64,000 nt of DNA, taken from positions 372,001-436,000 of the forward strand of contig JBBHKE010001784.1 in the NCBI GenBank assembly GCA_037447655.1, written 5' to 3'. This DNA comes from Zygnema cylindricum (taxonomy: Eukaryota; Streptophyta; Zygnematophyceae; Zygnematales; Zygnemataceae). Numbering within the stretch: the stretch's first letter is position 1; the number at the start of each line of letters is the position of its first letter. Below the pieces are notes generated by a model. That model saw nothing but the letters and a program-made list of their open reading frames with translations. It did not search any database and was not told the origin of the DNA. A program made the position numbers and the translations under genes. Positions 45,786-57,181 of this stretch are shown here, in pieces.

Positions 45786-47306
45786 ATACTCTTCGATGAC
45801 TTGCGACAATTGACAATTCCAAAGAAAATCACGGTTGCAAGCGGACAAGTTATTTCTGTCACCAATGTGGGAACCGTCCGTTTAGACCTTCCCACATTTA
45901 ATTTCGAAGGAAGAGAGCGCGTAACACCGACCCGTTTGGTCAATGTTCTTTACATTCCCAATGGTTCGGTCAATTTATTGATTGTCCCGCAGATCCAACG
46001 GGCGGGCGGTAGTGTATATGCCCTTGGAGATTCGACAATTCGCATAGTTAATGAAAAAGGAGTCGTTATTGGTGAAGGGGAAGTTACGGAAAAGATGCAT
46101 AGTCGATTGGTTTGGCGGCGGCCTAAGGTTGATTCACATCCGGATACGATTGCAAATCAAATTTCAGAATTTAAAGGGGATTTAAGTCTTTGGCATCACC
46201 GGATGTGCCACACATCCGAGGGGAATCTAAGAAGGATGATCAAAACCGGTTGTGTGAGAGGCTTAGATTTAGCCTCGGGCGAAAAAGTTAATGGATGTGA
46301 GGGGTGTAGTCAAGGGAAGCAAATTCGGAAGCCTCATTCACCGAAAAATATAAAGTTTCGGTCTTTCCATCCTCTCGAAATAATCCACATCGATTTGTGT
46401 GGTCACATGAAACCGAAAATTATCCGTGGAAATCGTTACACTATGGTCATTGTCGGTGATTACTCACGATTTTCATGGGTGGTTCTTCTAAAGCATAAAT
46501 CTGAAGCATTCGCGAGGTTTAAAGAATGGCACGTCATGGTGGAACGAGAATGTGAGCGAAAATTGAAATCCATCCGAATGGGAATAAAACATCAATATAC
46601 GGCATCATTCTCCCCGGAATCAAACGGAGTGGCTGAGCGCAAGAATCGGACACTCGAAGAAATGGTTCAAGCTATGGTGCATGCATCCGGTCGCCGTATC
46701 TCACTTTGGGGAGATGCAATTTTAACCGCTAATTATATTTGTAATCGGCGGCTTACTACTATCCCGGGTGATAAAACACCTCATGAGTTGTGGTACGGGT
46801 GGAAACTAACTCTTCATCATTTAAGGATTTGGGGAGGTCGCGTTACCATCTATGTAGAATCACAAAATCGACGCGGAAAATTTGCATCGAGATGTTGGTC
46901 GGGAATTTTTGTCGGGTATAGCTCGCGAGGGAATCTCTACCGAATTTACGATCCCTCACGGCACACGATTATTGAATCACGAAATGTCAATTTCCACGAG
47001 GACTTGAAATCTGCAATTGAAGGATCGGCAAAATTGCGGAGAAATTTGGATTTTCATGAAGAAGCCAAAATTTCAAATTTCCCGGACATTGAGGAGTCGG
47101 ATGATGACATTGAGGCTGATCCAACTGTCAATGTTAAGACGGGAAATGAAAATTTGACATTGATGAAGAAATTGAAAACATTGACATTGAATCGCGTCTC
47201 TCAAATTCTCAAATGTCATCCGAATCTCGGAATTCAACAAATTCAAAATCTTTCTCTTCAAGTCAAACCGAATTGGAGAAAGATAAGGAATTTGATGTTA
47301 ATTTAA
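45783..47306 (+). pseudogene. A2 integrase, missing the second catalytic Asp
   Basis: A 507-codon open frame from the protease tail (TIPKKITVASGQVISV) through the zinc-binding pre-integrase (LSLWHHRMCHTSEGNLRRM, GCEGCSQGK) and the integrase core (IIHIDLCGHM, DYSRFSWVVLL, SPESNGVAERKN). Between LKSIRMG and IKHQYTASF about 20 residues normally hold the DNGGE segment with the second catalytic acid; they are absent without a frameshift. The C-terminal part (WSGIFVGYSSRGNLYRIYD) is normal. The intact frame with a lost active site suggests a deletion after or during recent activity. Confidence 0.85.
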
Positions 47307-49244
47307 GGAGGACTACACGGGAATCTAAAGGGAGAAAACCGGCTAGATTGTGTTTCGACCAAAAAGGAGGAAATGTTGAAAACTCACATTACTTCATTTC
47401 CGCGACTAAGGAGGAGGATTTCCTCCTCTAGCAATCACTTTGTGAGAACTCCGTCGGTGACCCCCGATCATATTTTGAAGCAAGAAATTCAGGTGATTGG
47501 GAGTCGAAATGGCAACCGGCTTGGGAGAAAGAGTACAAGTCCATTGTCGAAAATTGAACATTTGAGGAAATTGATCTATACGAAGGGAAAAAAGCTATCG
47601 ATGCGAAGTGGATCTTCAAAACCAAAACTGGTGCTACTGGAGAGGTAATTAAATATAAGGCTAGGCTAGTTTGCAAAGGATTTCAGCAACGGGAAGGAGT
47701 AGATTACACGGAGACATATGCGCTGGTAGTTAAATTGGACTCGTTGCGAATGATTGTGGCGATTGCGGCAGCCGGTAAAAAGCACATCCATCAAATGGAT
47801 GTGGAGACAGCGTTTTTAAATGGCGACCTTGAAGAAGAAGTATATATAAAGGTTCTGGAAGGAGTTGTATCAAAGGAAGGGAAGGTGTGGCAGCTACGAA
47901 AGTCTCGTTCTTAAATGGCGAACTTGAAGAAGAAGTATGCATGAAGGTTCCGGAAGGAGTTGTATCAAAGGAAGGGAAGGTGTGGCAGCTACGAAAGTCT
48001 CGTTCTTAAATGGCGAACTTGAAGAAGAAGTATGCATGAAGGTTCCGGAAGGAGTTGTATCAAAGGAAGGGAAGGTGTGGCGGCTGCGAAAGTCTCTTTA
48101 CGGCTTGAAGCAGGCGCCTCATACTTGGTACTTACGCCTACATTCCGTACTTACCGAATTTGGATTTGTCCGCACTACCTCATATCCGGGAGTTTATATT
48201 TAGGGGGAAAGAGAAGATCAAATTATCTTTTCAATATATGTTGATGATTTTCTGATGACTTCTGACAGTCTGCAGAAAATCAATGAATTGAAGGCTTATT
48301 TGCGCCTTCACTTCAAGGTGACGGATTTGGGAGAAGTTCGTTACATATTGGGGATTGAGGTGATTCGTCACCCTAATGGTGACATTAAATTGAGCCAGGC
48401 TCAATATTGCAAGGAAGTTCTGACGCGGTTTGGCATGCTGAATGCAAAACCGATTTCTACTCCCTTGGATCCGAAAATGCAAATTCGGAAATTTGAGGAG
48501 GAGACAAATGTTGAAGTTCCGTATCGGGAAGCGATCTGAAGTTTGATGTACCTGAGTGTAGGTACACGATTTGACATATCGGCGGCAGTCGCAATTGTTA
48601 GCCGATATTGTCATGCGCCGAAGAAGGATCACTGGGAAGCCGTGAAGCGTATATTTCGATATCTGGCCGGTATGATTGACATCGGCCTATTATATAAATC
48701 AAATGGAAGCTTGAAGTGTACCGGGTACGATTGACATCGGCCTATTATATAAATCAAATGGAAGCTTGGAGTGTACCGGGTTCTGTGACGCAGATTGGGG
48801 AGGCGATTTTGACTCCGGAAAGTCAACTTCCGGATATGCTTTATTTTGAGTGGAGCGGCAGGTTCGTGGGGTTCGCGTCTTCAACCAACAGTCGCTTTAA
48901 GCTCTACCGAAGCTCAGTATATGGCAGCTTGCCATGCCGCAAAAGCGTCGGTTTGGTTAAAAGATATGCTATTTGAATTAAAGATTTTTATTAGATGTTT
49001 GAAGATTTTTACAGATAGCATGAGTTCCATGGCATTAATTAAAAATCCTTTTTTTTATAAACGTACGAAGCATATTCGCATTCAATGGCATTTTGTGTGT
49101 AACCTAGTCGCACAAAAGGAAATTCAGTTTCAATATATTTCTACATTGGAGGAAGCCGCAGATATGTTGATGAAGGCGGCAGTTGCAAATGTATTTTTGA
49201 GAGGGAAACAAATTTCCGCCCAGTTACAGTTATTGTTTAAGTGA
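47307..49244 (+). pseudogene. A2 reverse transcriptase and RNase H, with tandem duplications
   Basis: RT pieces include AIDAKWIFKTKTGATGE, ARLVCKGFQQREGVDY and AFLNGDLEEEVYIKVLEG. Two extra 95-bp copies of the next stretch (about 47886-48075) follow, then SLYGLKQAPHTWYLRLH, YVDDFLMTSD and LGEVRYILGIEVIRHPNGD. A stop falls in PYREAI and a 55-bp duplication (48674-48728, 48729-48783) falls in RNase H, which then ends with TKHIRIQWHFVCNLV and DMLMKAA. Several frames are needed to read it, so it is inactive. Confidence 0.85.
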
Positions 49245-50540
49245 CGTTTTTATGTTCATTTTCAGTTTGTTGTCCCGTCTGGTCTTTATTCCGTTTCTGT
49301 ACAACTGTTTGTGGTCTCATACGATAGGTGGTCATGTACGATTGGTAATTATCTAATGCGCGTAGGACCGTGAATGTTTTATGTCCAGGTCTCGCAGAAG
49401 TTTGGCGCACAAATTCTTTGTTAGGTGCTTACATCTGATTCAACGTCTAAGGGTAACTCTTCATCAGGCGCCAACAGTAGTTTTACGGATAGGTTTACTG
49501 GCACTTACATTTCGTTCACTTCTCCATCAGGTCGTGTCAACAAGGAATCTATCGCGTACGTGCTTTTTTTCGATTGGATGCACGTAGATTCCTATTCTGA
49601 TGGCGAGCGTCGTCAAAGATTCCAAAAGCAAAATGTCTAAACTCTAAAGTCGTATCCGTACAACCAGCCGCAAAATAAAATTACGCGAATGTACATTTTG
49701 TACGTTCGTTTTTTGTCGTTGTACCAGCGGTGTGCAATTTCTACGTTCCTGTTTTATGGTAACATAATCAAAAATTTGAAAAAAGCAGGCGCAGCAAATT
49801 CCGGTTGACGATGGAAGGTGATGAAGGCGTCACGACACATTCTTAAACAAACTTTTTGTGGTGGTTTTTGTCGGATCTGATTCTGGCCTGTCCGAAGGCG
49901 CGTGGCAAATGTCAGATGGCGCACGGCTCGTACGTGACTTTTCCACGCGGCTCGTACGTGACTCTTCCACGGGAAAATGTTTTCCAAGTCCGATGATTGG
50001 CTAATGTCCTCCATGAGGACACTAGCGAATCACTGGACGGAGTGAACTTTTGCTTCGAAAATTCGTAATCGGACGGTCGACGTTGTCGCCCAAAAGTTTG
50101 GAAAATCTTGACGAATCTCTAGTAATAAAAAATAATAAAAAAACAGTACGGCCCTGTACGAAAATGAGCTGGATATGTACGACAATGTACTTTTTCCAGT
50201 AAACAACCCCACTTTTTCGCCTGATGGAGGTTCACTCGAAGTGTCAAATTTTGCCTAAGTGGAATCTGAGTGGGATTTGTGACGTGAGGAGACAGAAATA
50301 GTGTAGTTTTGTCTTCTAGTATTTTGGGAAAAGTATTGTAGGAGAGAGTGTGGTATAGCTAAATATATAAAAAAGGAGTGAAGTGGAGGAAGAAAAAGAT
50401 GTAAAAAAAAATTGATTAAATATATCATCTATTTGATCGACTTCCATTGCAATCTGTGATTCAGAAATTGTCATGATGTCTGTAAAATTTTGAATGCTTC
50501 CGCTGATGAATAGTTGAATTATGTGATCCTATTTTCAACA
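49211..50540 (+). repeat. A2 right LTR, split by a T MITE
   Basis: 49211-49451 and 50239-50540 together match the left LTR, joined at CGTCTAAG-TGTCAAATT. It ends CAACA at 50540. Confidence 0.9.
49452..50238. mobile_element. MITE family T, copy 3 (787 bp)
   Basis: Left GGTAACTCTTCATCAGGCG and right CGCCTGATGGAGGTTCACT are inverted ends; AAG flanks both sides. The left LTR of A2 gives the uninterrupted site, so the borders are exact. It contains a 24-bp direct duplication (49924-49971). Confidence 0.85.
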
Positions 50541-51212
50541 GGAAGAGGGAGGGAGGGCGGGCGGGCTTGCGGGTGGGTGAGTGTGTGGGAAGAAGGGTCT
50601 CCTTTGTTTTCCACTTACTTTTGTAAGTGTGCTTCTTTCCCTCTCCGTATGTCTCGCTCTAGATTTCACTCTCTTTACCTCTTTTCGAAGATCTCTTTTT
50701 ATCAGTCTGCTTTTGTATATTTTATTCTTTATCTATGTTTAACTTATCTACTTGTCTCTGTATTTTTCTCTCCCTTTCGGTTTCTCCTTTGTTCCTCTCT
50801 TCGTGTTTTCTTTTTTTTCTTCTGTCCATCCTCCCTCTTTTTCTCTTAATCAATCTTCCTTTATCTCTCTTTCAAACCATTTGTAGTTATCCTCTCCCTA
50901 CCGGCCCCTTCGGACCCTGCGTTGCTGACTCTGACTCTCCATCCCCTTCTCCTAACATTTTCCTATTTCCCCTCTCACGTACTTCGCACTTTCCTCCCTC
51001 CCACTCCCTTCCCTCTCCTTTCCCTCTCCCCTCCTTCACCCATCCCTCTTTTCCTCCTTTATTCAACCTCGTTTTACTTTTCCCTCTTACCCTTTCACCA
51101 ACTCAGACTCCCGTTCCTCTCCCTTTCTCCCTCCCTCCCTCCTCCTTCCCCATCCCCCTTCTAAACACAACCCCCACCCTCTCACCAACTCCCTCCCTCT
51201 CCCTCCTTTCAG
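50541..51212. repeat. G-rich then long CT-rich tract
   Basis: 50541-50600 is G-rich (GGGAGGGCGGGCGGGC). From about 50630, and especially 50930-51210, the plus strand is almost all C and T and ends TTTCAG. The long Ser/Pro/Leu frame across it is a composition artefact, not a protein. It is a plausible intron 3' end for the segment at 51213. Confidence 0.7.
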
Positions 51213-51880
51213 GAAAATGCACCCTTTTCCGTGATTTCGCCTGCGAAACAGATGATTCCGGGAACCTTCCCATCGACTTCGACAACCGAACGGATCCAAC
51301 ATCTGCAGTCGTCCGGAAACTCGCGATACGAACCGTCAGTCTCGAATCGATTCGAGAAGCGGCGATCACGGAAGAGAAATCGCATTTAAATGCGGGAATT
51401 GTGGTCGGCGAAGCGGAAACTGCTCGATTTAAAGCCGAATTACAGGCGATCCTTCATTCCGAAGCCGAAGCGGAAACCGAAGCTGCAGAAGAAGAACAAT
51501 TGTTCGCTAAAGCCACGAGGAAAGTGAAATTCGACAAAGAAGAATCACAAGCCAGCAAAATCATGGACGAGGAAGCGAAAGTACAGGCGTAGATCAAGGC
51601 CGCTAAAGCCGTGAAAGCTTCAGCACGAGGCTTTGGCCATGCAAATGTTAATAAATGATCAGGATAGGCAAGAGAAGAATTTGAAGGATCTTATCACGAT
51701 TGTTCGGCGAAGATTGAGATGGGACAATGGGCGGTTGGGACTTGGAAGAATTTGGTGGGGGCAAATGGGAATTATTCGAGAATTACGAACATTTTGAAAA
51801 ACGTGAAACCTGGGGTGTGTTGCCAAATTTGTGGGACTACATCTGGATGTTTTTATTGAAGCTTGTTGGGACGCCAAAAA
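51213..51880 (+). pseudogene. Unidentified coding segment, Glu/Ala-rich, broken
   Basis: After TTTCAG the frame runs 126 codons (KCTLFRDFACETDDSG, AVVRKLAIRTVSLESIREA, NAGIVVGEAETARF, SEAEAETEAAEEEQLF) to a TAG at about 51590. A shifted frame goes on with HEALAMQMLINDQDRQEKN and LKDLITIVRRRLRW, and a third with GGWDLEEFGGGKWELFENYE and TWGVLPNLWDYIW up to AAAAG/GTGTTA, a possible donor. The first part looks helical or coiled-coil. The family is not recognised. Two frame breaks suggest a pseudogene or sequence errors. Confidence 0.4.
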
Positions 51881-53519
51881 GGTGTTATCTCTTCTTCCCC
51901 TTTCCCCCTTTCTTCATTTTATTTTGTGTGGGATTTTCTGTAGAATGTGATGTGTTTTTGTTTGTTTACTCTCTATTTTCCTTCCTCTCTTTCACCCTTT
52001 TCCTCTCTCCCTCTCCCTCCCCCTCTTTTATTGAAGACAAAATGGAAGGCCAGAAAACTGACACTTTTTGTTTTTTTGTGCAGGTCATTGTCCGTTTTTC
52101 AGTTTTGTTGGATGTAATCCTGACAGATATGGAAATTTACCATTGAAAAAGGGATAAATTGGGAAGAGTGAGAAAATCTTGTGGTATTTCCCAAAATAGC
52201 TAAGAATTTTTCTTTGTTTTTGGTACTTTTGTAGGAAAATTTAGTCCAGCTTACTGGATGTAGAAGGGTAAAGTTGGATTTTAAAAGGCAGAATTAGAGA
52301 AGAATAGAAATAAGGGCAGGTCAGCTTATTTTTTACCTCCTTTTTTTTCTGTGTTGTAATTCTTAGTTTTTTATTTGTGATATTTTAGCTCTTTGCTCAT
52401 TGTTATAGTTTTGTTGATAAAATTCTTGACAGGAAAATTGAGAACAGAGGTGGGTTTTTTTTTTTTCCCTCTTGTTTTCTCTTTATTTTATGTTTTTTAC
52501 TAAGTTATGATACCCAAATTCGTGAAGTTACGCTTTTACTTTCAAGGATAATTTTCATTTTTTATCGATACCTTTTCTTCTCTACCCGGAAATTAAGAAA
52601 TGGTGTTTTATAACTGACATATACAAAAACATTTCGTTACTTGTTTAGATTGCTTTTTCTTAGGTTTTCATGTGAGGAAAAGAGGAGGCGATGATTGACT
52701 GTGCGCAACAATAAACAATAAATATAATATGTTTCTATGATGAATTTGAGAGGTTTCCTTGAACTATCTGTCCACTATCGTGACATCCACCCTATGAACT
52801 GAAAATATTCGGAGTATCGTGGAATTAAAATTGTTTAATATTGTTGATTTAAAGTTGAACCACAGGGAAGTCTGAAGCCAAAGTTGAGAAAATCAAAATT
52901 TGCATTCAACTGTATGATTTTCTTGTTTAAAAGTTATCAGCACCATGGTTTGTTTTAAATTGTTGATTTAAGTAGGCCATTCCATGGTTCTGTAGTACTC
53001 AATTCCATCAGATGTTGTACTAAAACAATCTAGATTATTTTTTAAAAAACACTGCATAAATGAATTTGTTCGTTAAAGAAAAAGCATGACCAATTAAGCG
53101 TGAAAACTCACGGCCAACGTTCTTATGCTTATTTTATTCACCAGTTTAATGATATAAAATTTCAGAATTTTCAAATATCTTCCATACACTAAAAAAAAAG
53201 AACTAATGTATCAAGTCAGTATTATTGTATTTAGCCTCTTTAATGTATACCTTACATATTTCTTTAAAGTTGTTTAACTTTTTGTTTCAACGGACGTTCC
53301 AGTTTCCTCATCCTTTGACTTTATGTTTTTCTTCAGCTATTGGCATTTACTCTTACTTAAGAATTCTTAACCTACGTTTGGTTTAAACTAAAAATCCAAG
53401 CTAAGAAAAATTAACTGTAATATAAGCATCCGAACTTGAAAGAAAAAATAGTTTTAAAAGGTACACCTTTCCGAGTCGATCTCGTGATCCGCCGCTTTTT
53501 GGAGAAGCACTTCCCCTTC
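51881..53519. other. No gene seen
   Basis: AT-rich DNA with short CT runs. A TGTGCAG at about 52083 could be an acceptor following the segment above, but the frame after it is short and featureless. Confidence 0.5.
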
Positions 53520-55920
53520 ACTTTTAGAAAGAAAAGGATTTCTGATTTCTGAACGACAATTGGTGGATTTTAAGTTAAGTGTAGAAAAGTACAGGGTCAA
53601 ACGAGGTTGCTTTCTCGACAATAATTTAGCCAATTGAAAATATCTTCAGTAAAGACTATCAAATTCCGGATATATGGTGATTAAAAAAAAGCAATATGTG
53701 TCTAATGCCAACCCTCAAGAAGCTATTTAACGGCCTAGCATAGGCCAAAGTTTACTATACTTAAGAATTTGAGATAAGGCTTTTACCAAATGTCAATTGA
53801 ACAACGTCAACAAGAGAGGATGACGTATATGAAAAAATTTGGTTCAAAAAATGGGTGTACATACTGTTACGCTTGAATGACTCTCAAACATTTTTTTCTA
53901 GGATGGTGGACAAGACGAGGGGAGTTTAATATGTAGAATGGAACATTAATGCCAACTTTCAAAAAAGTTGGAAGAATATTAAATTCATCCTGGATAGTTT
54001 TTAAAGTGGTAAAAGCAGGAAGCTTAAAGTGTTCCCCAAGTAAGGATGTTCTTTAAGATGATAGAATCTTATATCTTTGGCATGATTTCCTTTTGGAGAT
54101 GGTAGGTCCACTTTTGGTAAAGGTTACAGGTTTTAATGCAATCCATGCACAAAGAAATGAATGATCACTGCTAACATTTTTTGGATTCAAAAATTAATGT
54201 TATAATACCTCCTTACTATCAAAGGTACGCAAGATAAAATTGGTTCCATCATGCTTATGCGCTTTTGGTGGGTGTGGGTTCATAACCTCATGAAGATCCC
54301 TGGGCGTAGACATGATAATGTTCTCAAGCGCAACAAGAAAGAAACAAATAAAAATACCAAACATGATACCATTTGTGACAAAAGTTACTGAAAGGAAGTC
54401 TTGATCAATATTGTATCACCAACCCTACCAACAGCGTCGTGAAGCGCACTAAATATCCCCTCTCAAAAAATTGTCTTAAATCTCACAAAAAAATAAAACA
54501 AAATTAAAAAAACCCCTCCTCATAGTGAACACCTTTCGTACACATACTAAACTTTAGTAAATTATTCCTCTCCTTGCCCAAATTCGAATTATTACACCCA
54601 TATCAGTACTGAAGTGCATAAGCTTTTACACTCTCGCACAATCCTCTGCTAGCCCTTCTATATAGACTTTCCCCAGATCAATAAAACCATCTCTGTCTAA
54701 TGTCAATCCAACGTCCAACGTCTAACTTTCCTTATTTTATAGAAAGAAAGGATTTCTGGTTTCTGATTTATGAAGGACAATTGGTGGATTTTAAGTGAAG
54801 TTTAGAAAAGTATTGGCTTGAAGGAGGTTGCTTTCTTGAAAAATCTTCAGTAAAGACTATCAATTTCTAGATATGTGATGATTAATAAAAGCAATGTGTG
54901 TCTAACGCAAACCCTAAGAAGTTATTTGACGCCTAACCATAGGCCAAAGTTTACTTTACTTTAGAATTAAACCAAGGGCAATACCAAATGTCAATTGAAC
55001 AACGTCAACAAAAGAGGATGACCCAAAATGGAAAGAGCTGGTTCAAAAAATGGATGTATATATTGTTCTGACTAAATGACGCACTAACAAAGTTTTCTAG
55101 GATGGTGGAAACGACGAGGGGAGTTTAGTGTGAACATTAATGCCAACTTTTCAAAAAATGTTGAAAAAATATTAAATTCATACACGAATAATTTTTCAAG
55201 AAGTACAAGCAGCAAGCTTGAAGTGTTCCCCAAGTAAGGATGTTCTTTAAGTTGATAGAATTTTATATCTTGGGCATGATTTCCTTTTGGAGAAGGTAGG
55301 TCTACATTTGGTAAAGAGGGCCAGTTAAAATGCATGAAAGTCCATGCATCAAGGAATATATGGTCTCTGCGAAAATTCTCCGACTTCAATAATTAATGTT
55401 GGTAGTGCCTCATTGCTAACAAAAGTGCGCAAGATAAAATTGGTTTCATCATGCTTTTGCACTTTTTGTGGGTATGCGTTCATATCCTCATCAAGCTAAT
55501 TGGGCGTAGACACAATTACACTCTCAAGCGCAACAAGAAAGAAATAATATGAAAAACCAAACATGATGCCATTTGTGACGAGTTACTAAAAGGAAGACTA
55601 GATCAATATTGAATCGCCAACCCTACCAGCAGCACCGCAAAGCCCACTAATATCCCTTCACAAAAAACTGTCTAAAATCTCACAAAAAACAAAACAAAAA
55701 CTAAAAAACCTCTCCTCGTAATGAACACCTTTCGTACACATACTAAACTTTAGTAAATTATTCCTCTCCCAGCCCAAATTCGAATTAATACACCCATATC
55801 AGTATTGAAGTGCATAAGCTTTTACACTCTCACACAATCTTTTGCTAGCCCTTCTACATAGACTTTCCACAGCTCAATAAAGGCATCTCCATTTCAATTT
55901 CAATCCAACGTCTAACAAAT
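53520..55920. repeat. Tandem direct duplication, unit about 1.2 kb
   Basis: 53520-54720 and 54737-55920 align in order: AGGATTTCTG, CAATTGGTGGATTTTAAG, AATGTCAATTGAACAACGTC, AAGTGTTCCCCAAGTAAGGA, CATGATTTCCTTTTGGAGA, and CACCTTTCGTACACATACT near the end, with many substitutions and indels between. Both copies keep a minus-strand phrase VDLPSPKGNHA-DI-FY-LKEHPYLGNT; in copy 2 it lies in a 101-codon frame (55084-55389). The protein is not recognised. The divergence suggests an old duplication. Confidence 0.75.
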
Positions 55921-56036
55921 TCCTCCTAAAATAATGTTGTTTGCTAACAACTCAAAAACGTGTTTCCCAAAGAGGAAGGAAGCAAAACAGCAATAGTTAT
56001 AATTCACATTTTTACATGCTATTTATCGCTTGGTGT

Positions 56037-57140
56037 TTATTTGAAAGCGTAGAACGCCCCCACCCGGCGACCGTTGATTGGTTGAGTAGGGCGGTTGTTC
56101 ATTCGATTCCCGTTACTGACGGCGGCAACAACGTCATAGAACTTGATCGCCTGAAAACAAACAGAACTTGAATCAGGAAAACTCTCCCGATCCGTTACTT
56201 GTGTTATAACAGTACTTTAGTATATGAACGTCTAATCACACAAAGACATAATTGCTCACCTTTGTACTTCCGACAAACAATAAACAGAGAACCCTAATTC
56301 CGAACGCGACGAGCATGAACGACAAAAGTGTACCTGAGCCGTGGAGATGTACTGCGGTTTGGCCAACACGAACCACTCGACCACCTCGTCGCACGTGGGA
56401 GTGGTCAGAGATCCCAAATAGGTGTAGACGCGGTAAGTGAAGTCCGACAGAATCAGGTTGCTCCACACTACTGAAGAGCTTGTGACATTGGTAGACGAGA
56501 CAGTAGACGGCATGTTGGCGACGATGCTGGAGAGAAAGAGAGAGACGGGAAGAGAGCTCGGAAAATAGCATTAGTTTTTTGGAATGGTACAATTGAATAC
56601 TGGAGGAAATGATTTTAGAAACTTAGAAATCCCTTTAGGAAATTCTAATGCTTGGCACAGGAGAATGAGAGAATGGAGGAAAAAAAGAGCAGAGAAAGGA
56701 GAGAAGAGAGGAGGAAGGAAAGAGAAAAGGATGAAGGATAGAGGAGAGAGGAGAGACCAGAGGGAGGACAAAGGACAGGGAAGAGAGGAGAGAGAGAAAG
56801 GAGAGAGGGTAAAAGAGAGGAGAAAGGAGAGAGGAGAGAGGAGGGAGGAGGAAAGAGAGGGAAGACAAGAAACAGAAGAGGAGAAGCAAGAGAGAGGAGA
56901 AGAGAAAAGGACGAAGAGAAGACAGAGAAGAGAAACGAGCGGGGAGAAGCACAAGGAAGAGAGAGGAGAAAGGAGGAATAAAGAAAGAGCAGAGAGAGGA
57001 GATAGGAGAAAGGATAAAGGGGAGAGGGGAAAGGAGAAAGCAGAGAGAGGGAAAAGGTGAACGGAAATCGATGAGGGGAGAAAGGATGGGAAGAGAGGGA
57101 GAGAGGGAGAGAGGGAAGGAGAGGGAGAGGGAGAGGGAGA

Positions 57141-57181
<41 letters not shown>

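Larger units (their letters stand above)
43546..50540 (+). mobile_element. Copia element A2, about 7 kb
   Basis: Same family as A1: same primer site TGGTATCGGAGC, similar gag and pol. The left LTR is 43546-44124 (579 bp, TGTTAGG start, last bases mutated to ATA). The right LTR (about 49211-50540) lacks its first ~30 bp and is split by a T MITE. The five-base flanks ataac and ggaag do not match, so the original ends or their duplication have been altered. Confidence 0.9.

Noticed and set aside
50735-51212. Long Ser/Pro/Leu-rich open frame
   Set aside because: It lies wholly in a CT-rich tract; stop codons are rare there by composition. Only the part after the AG at 51212 looks coding.
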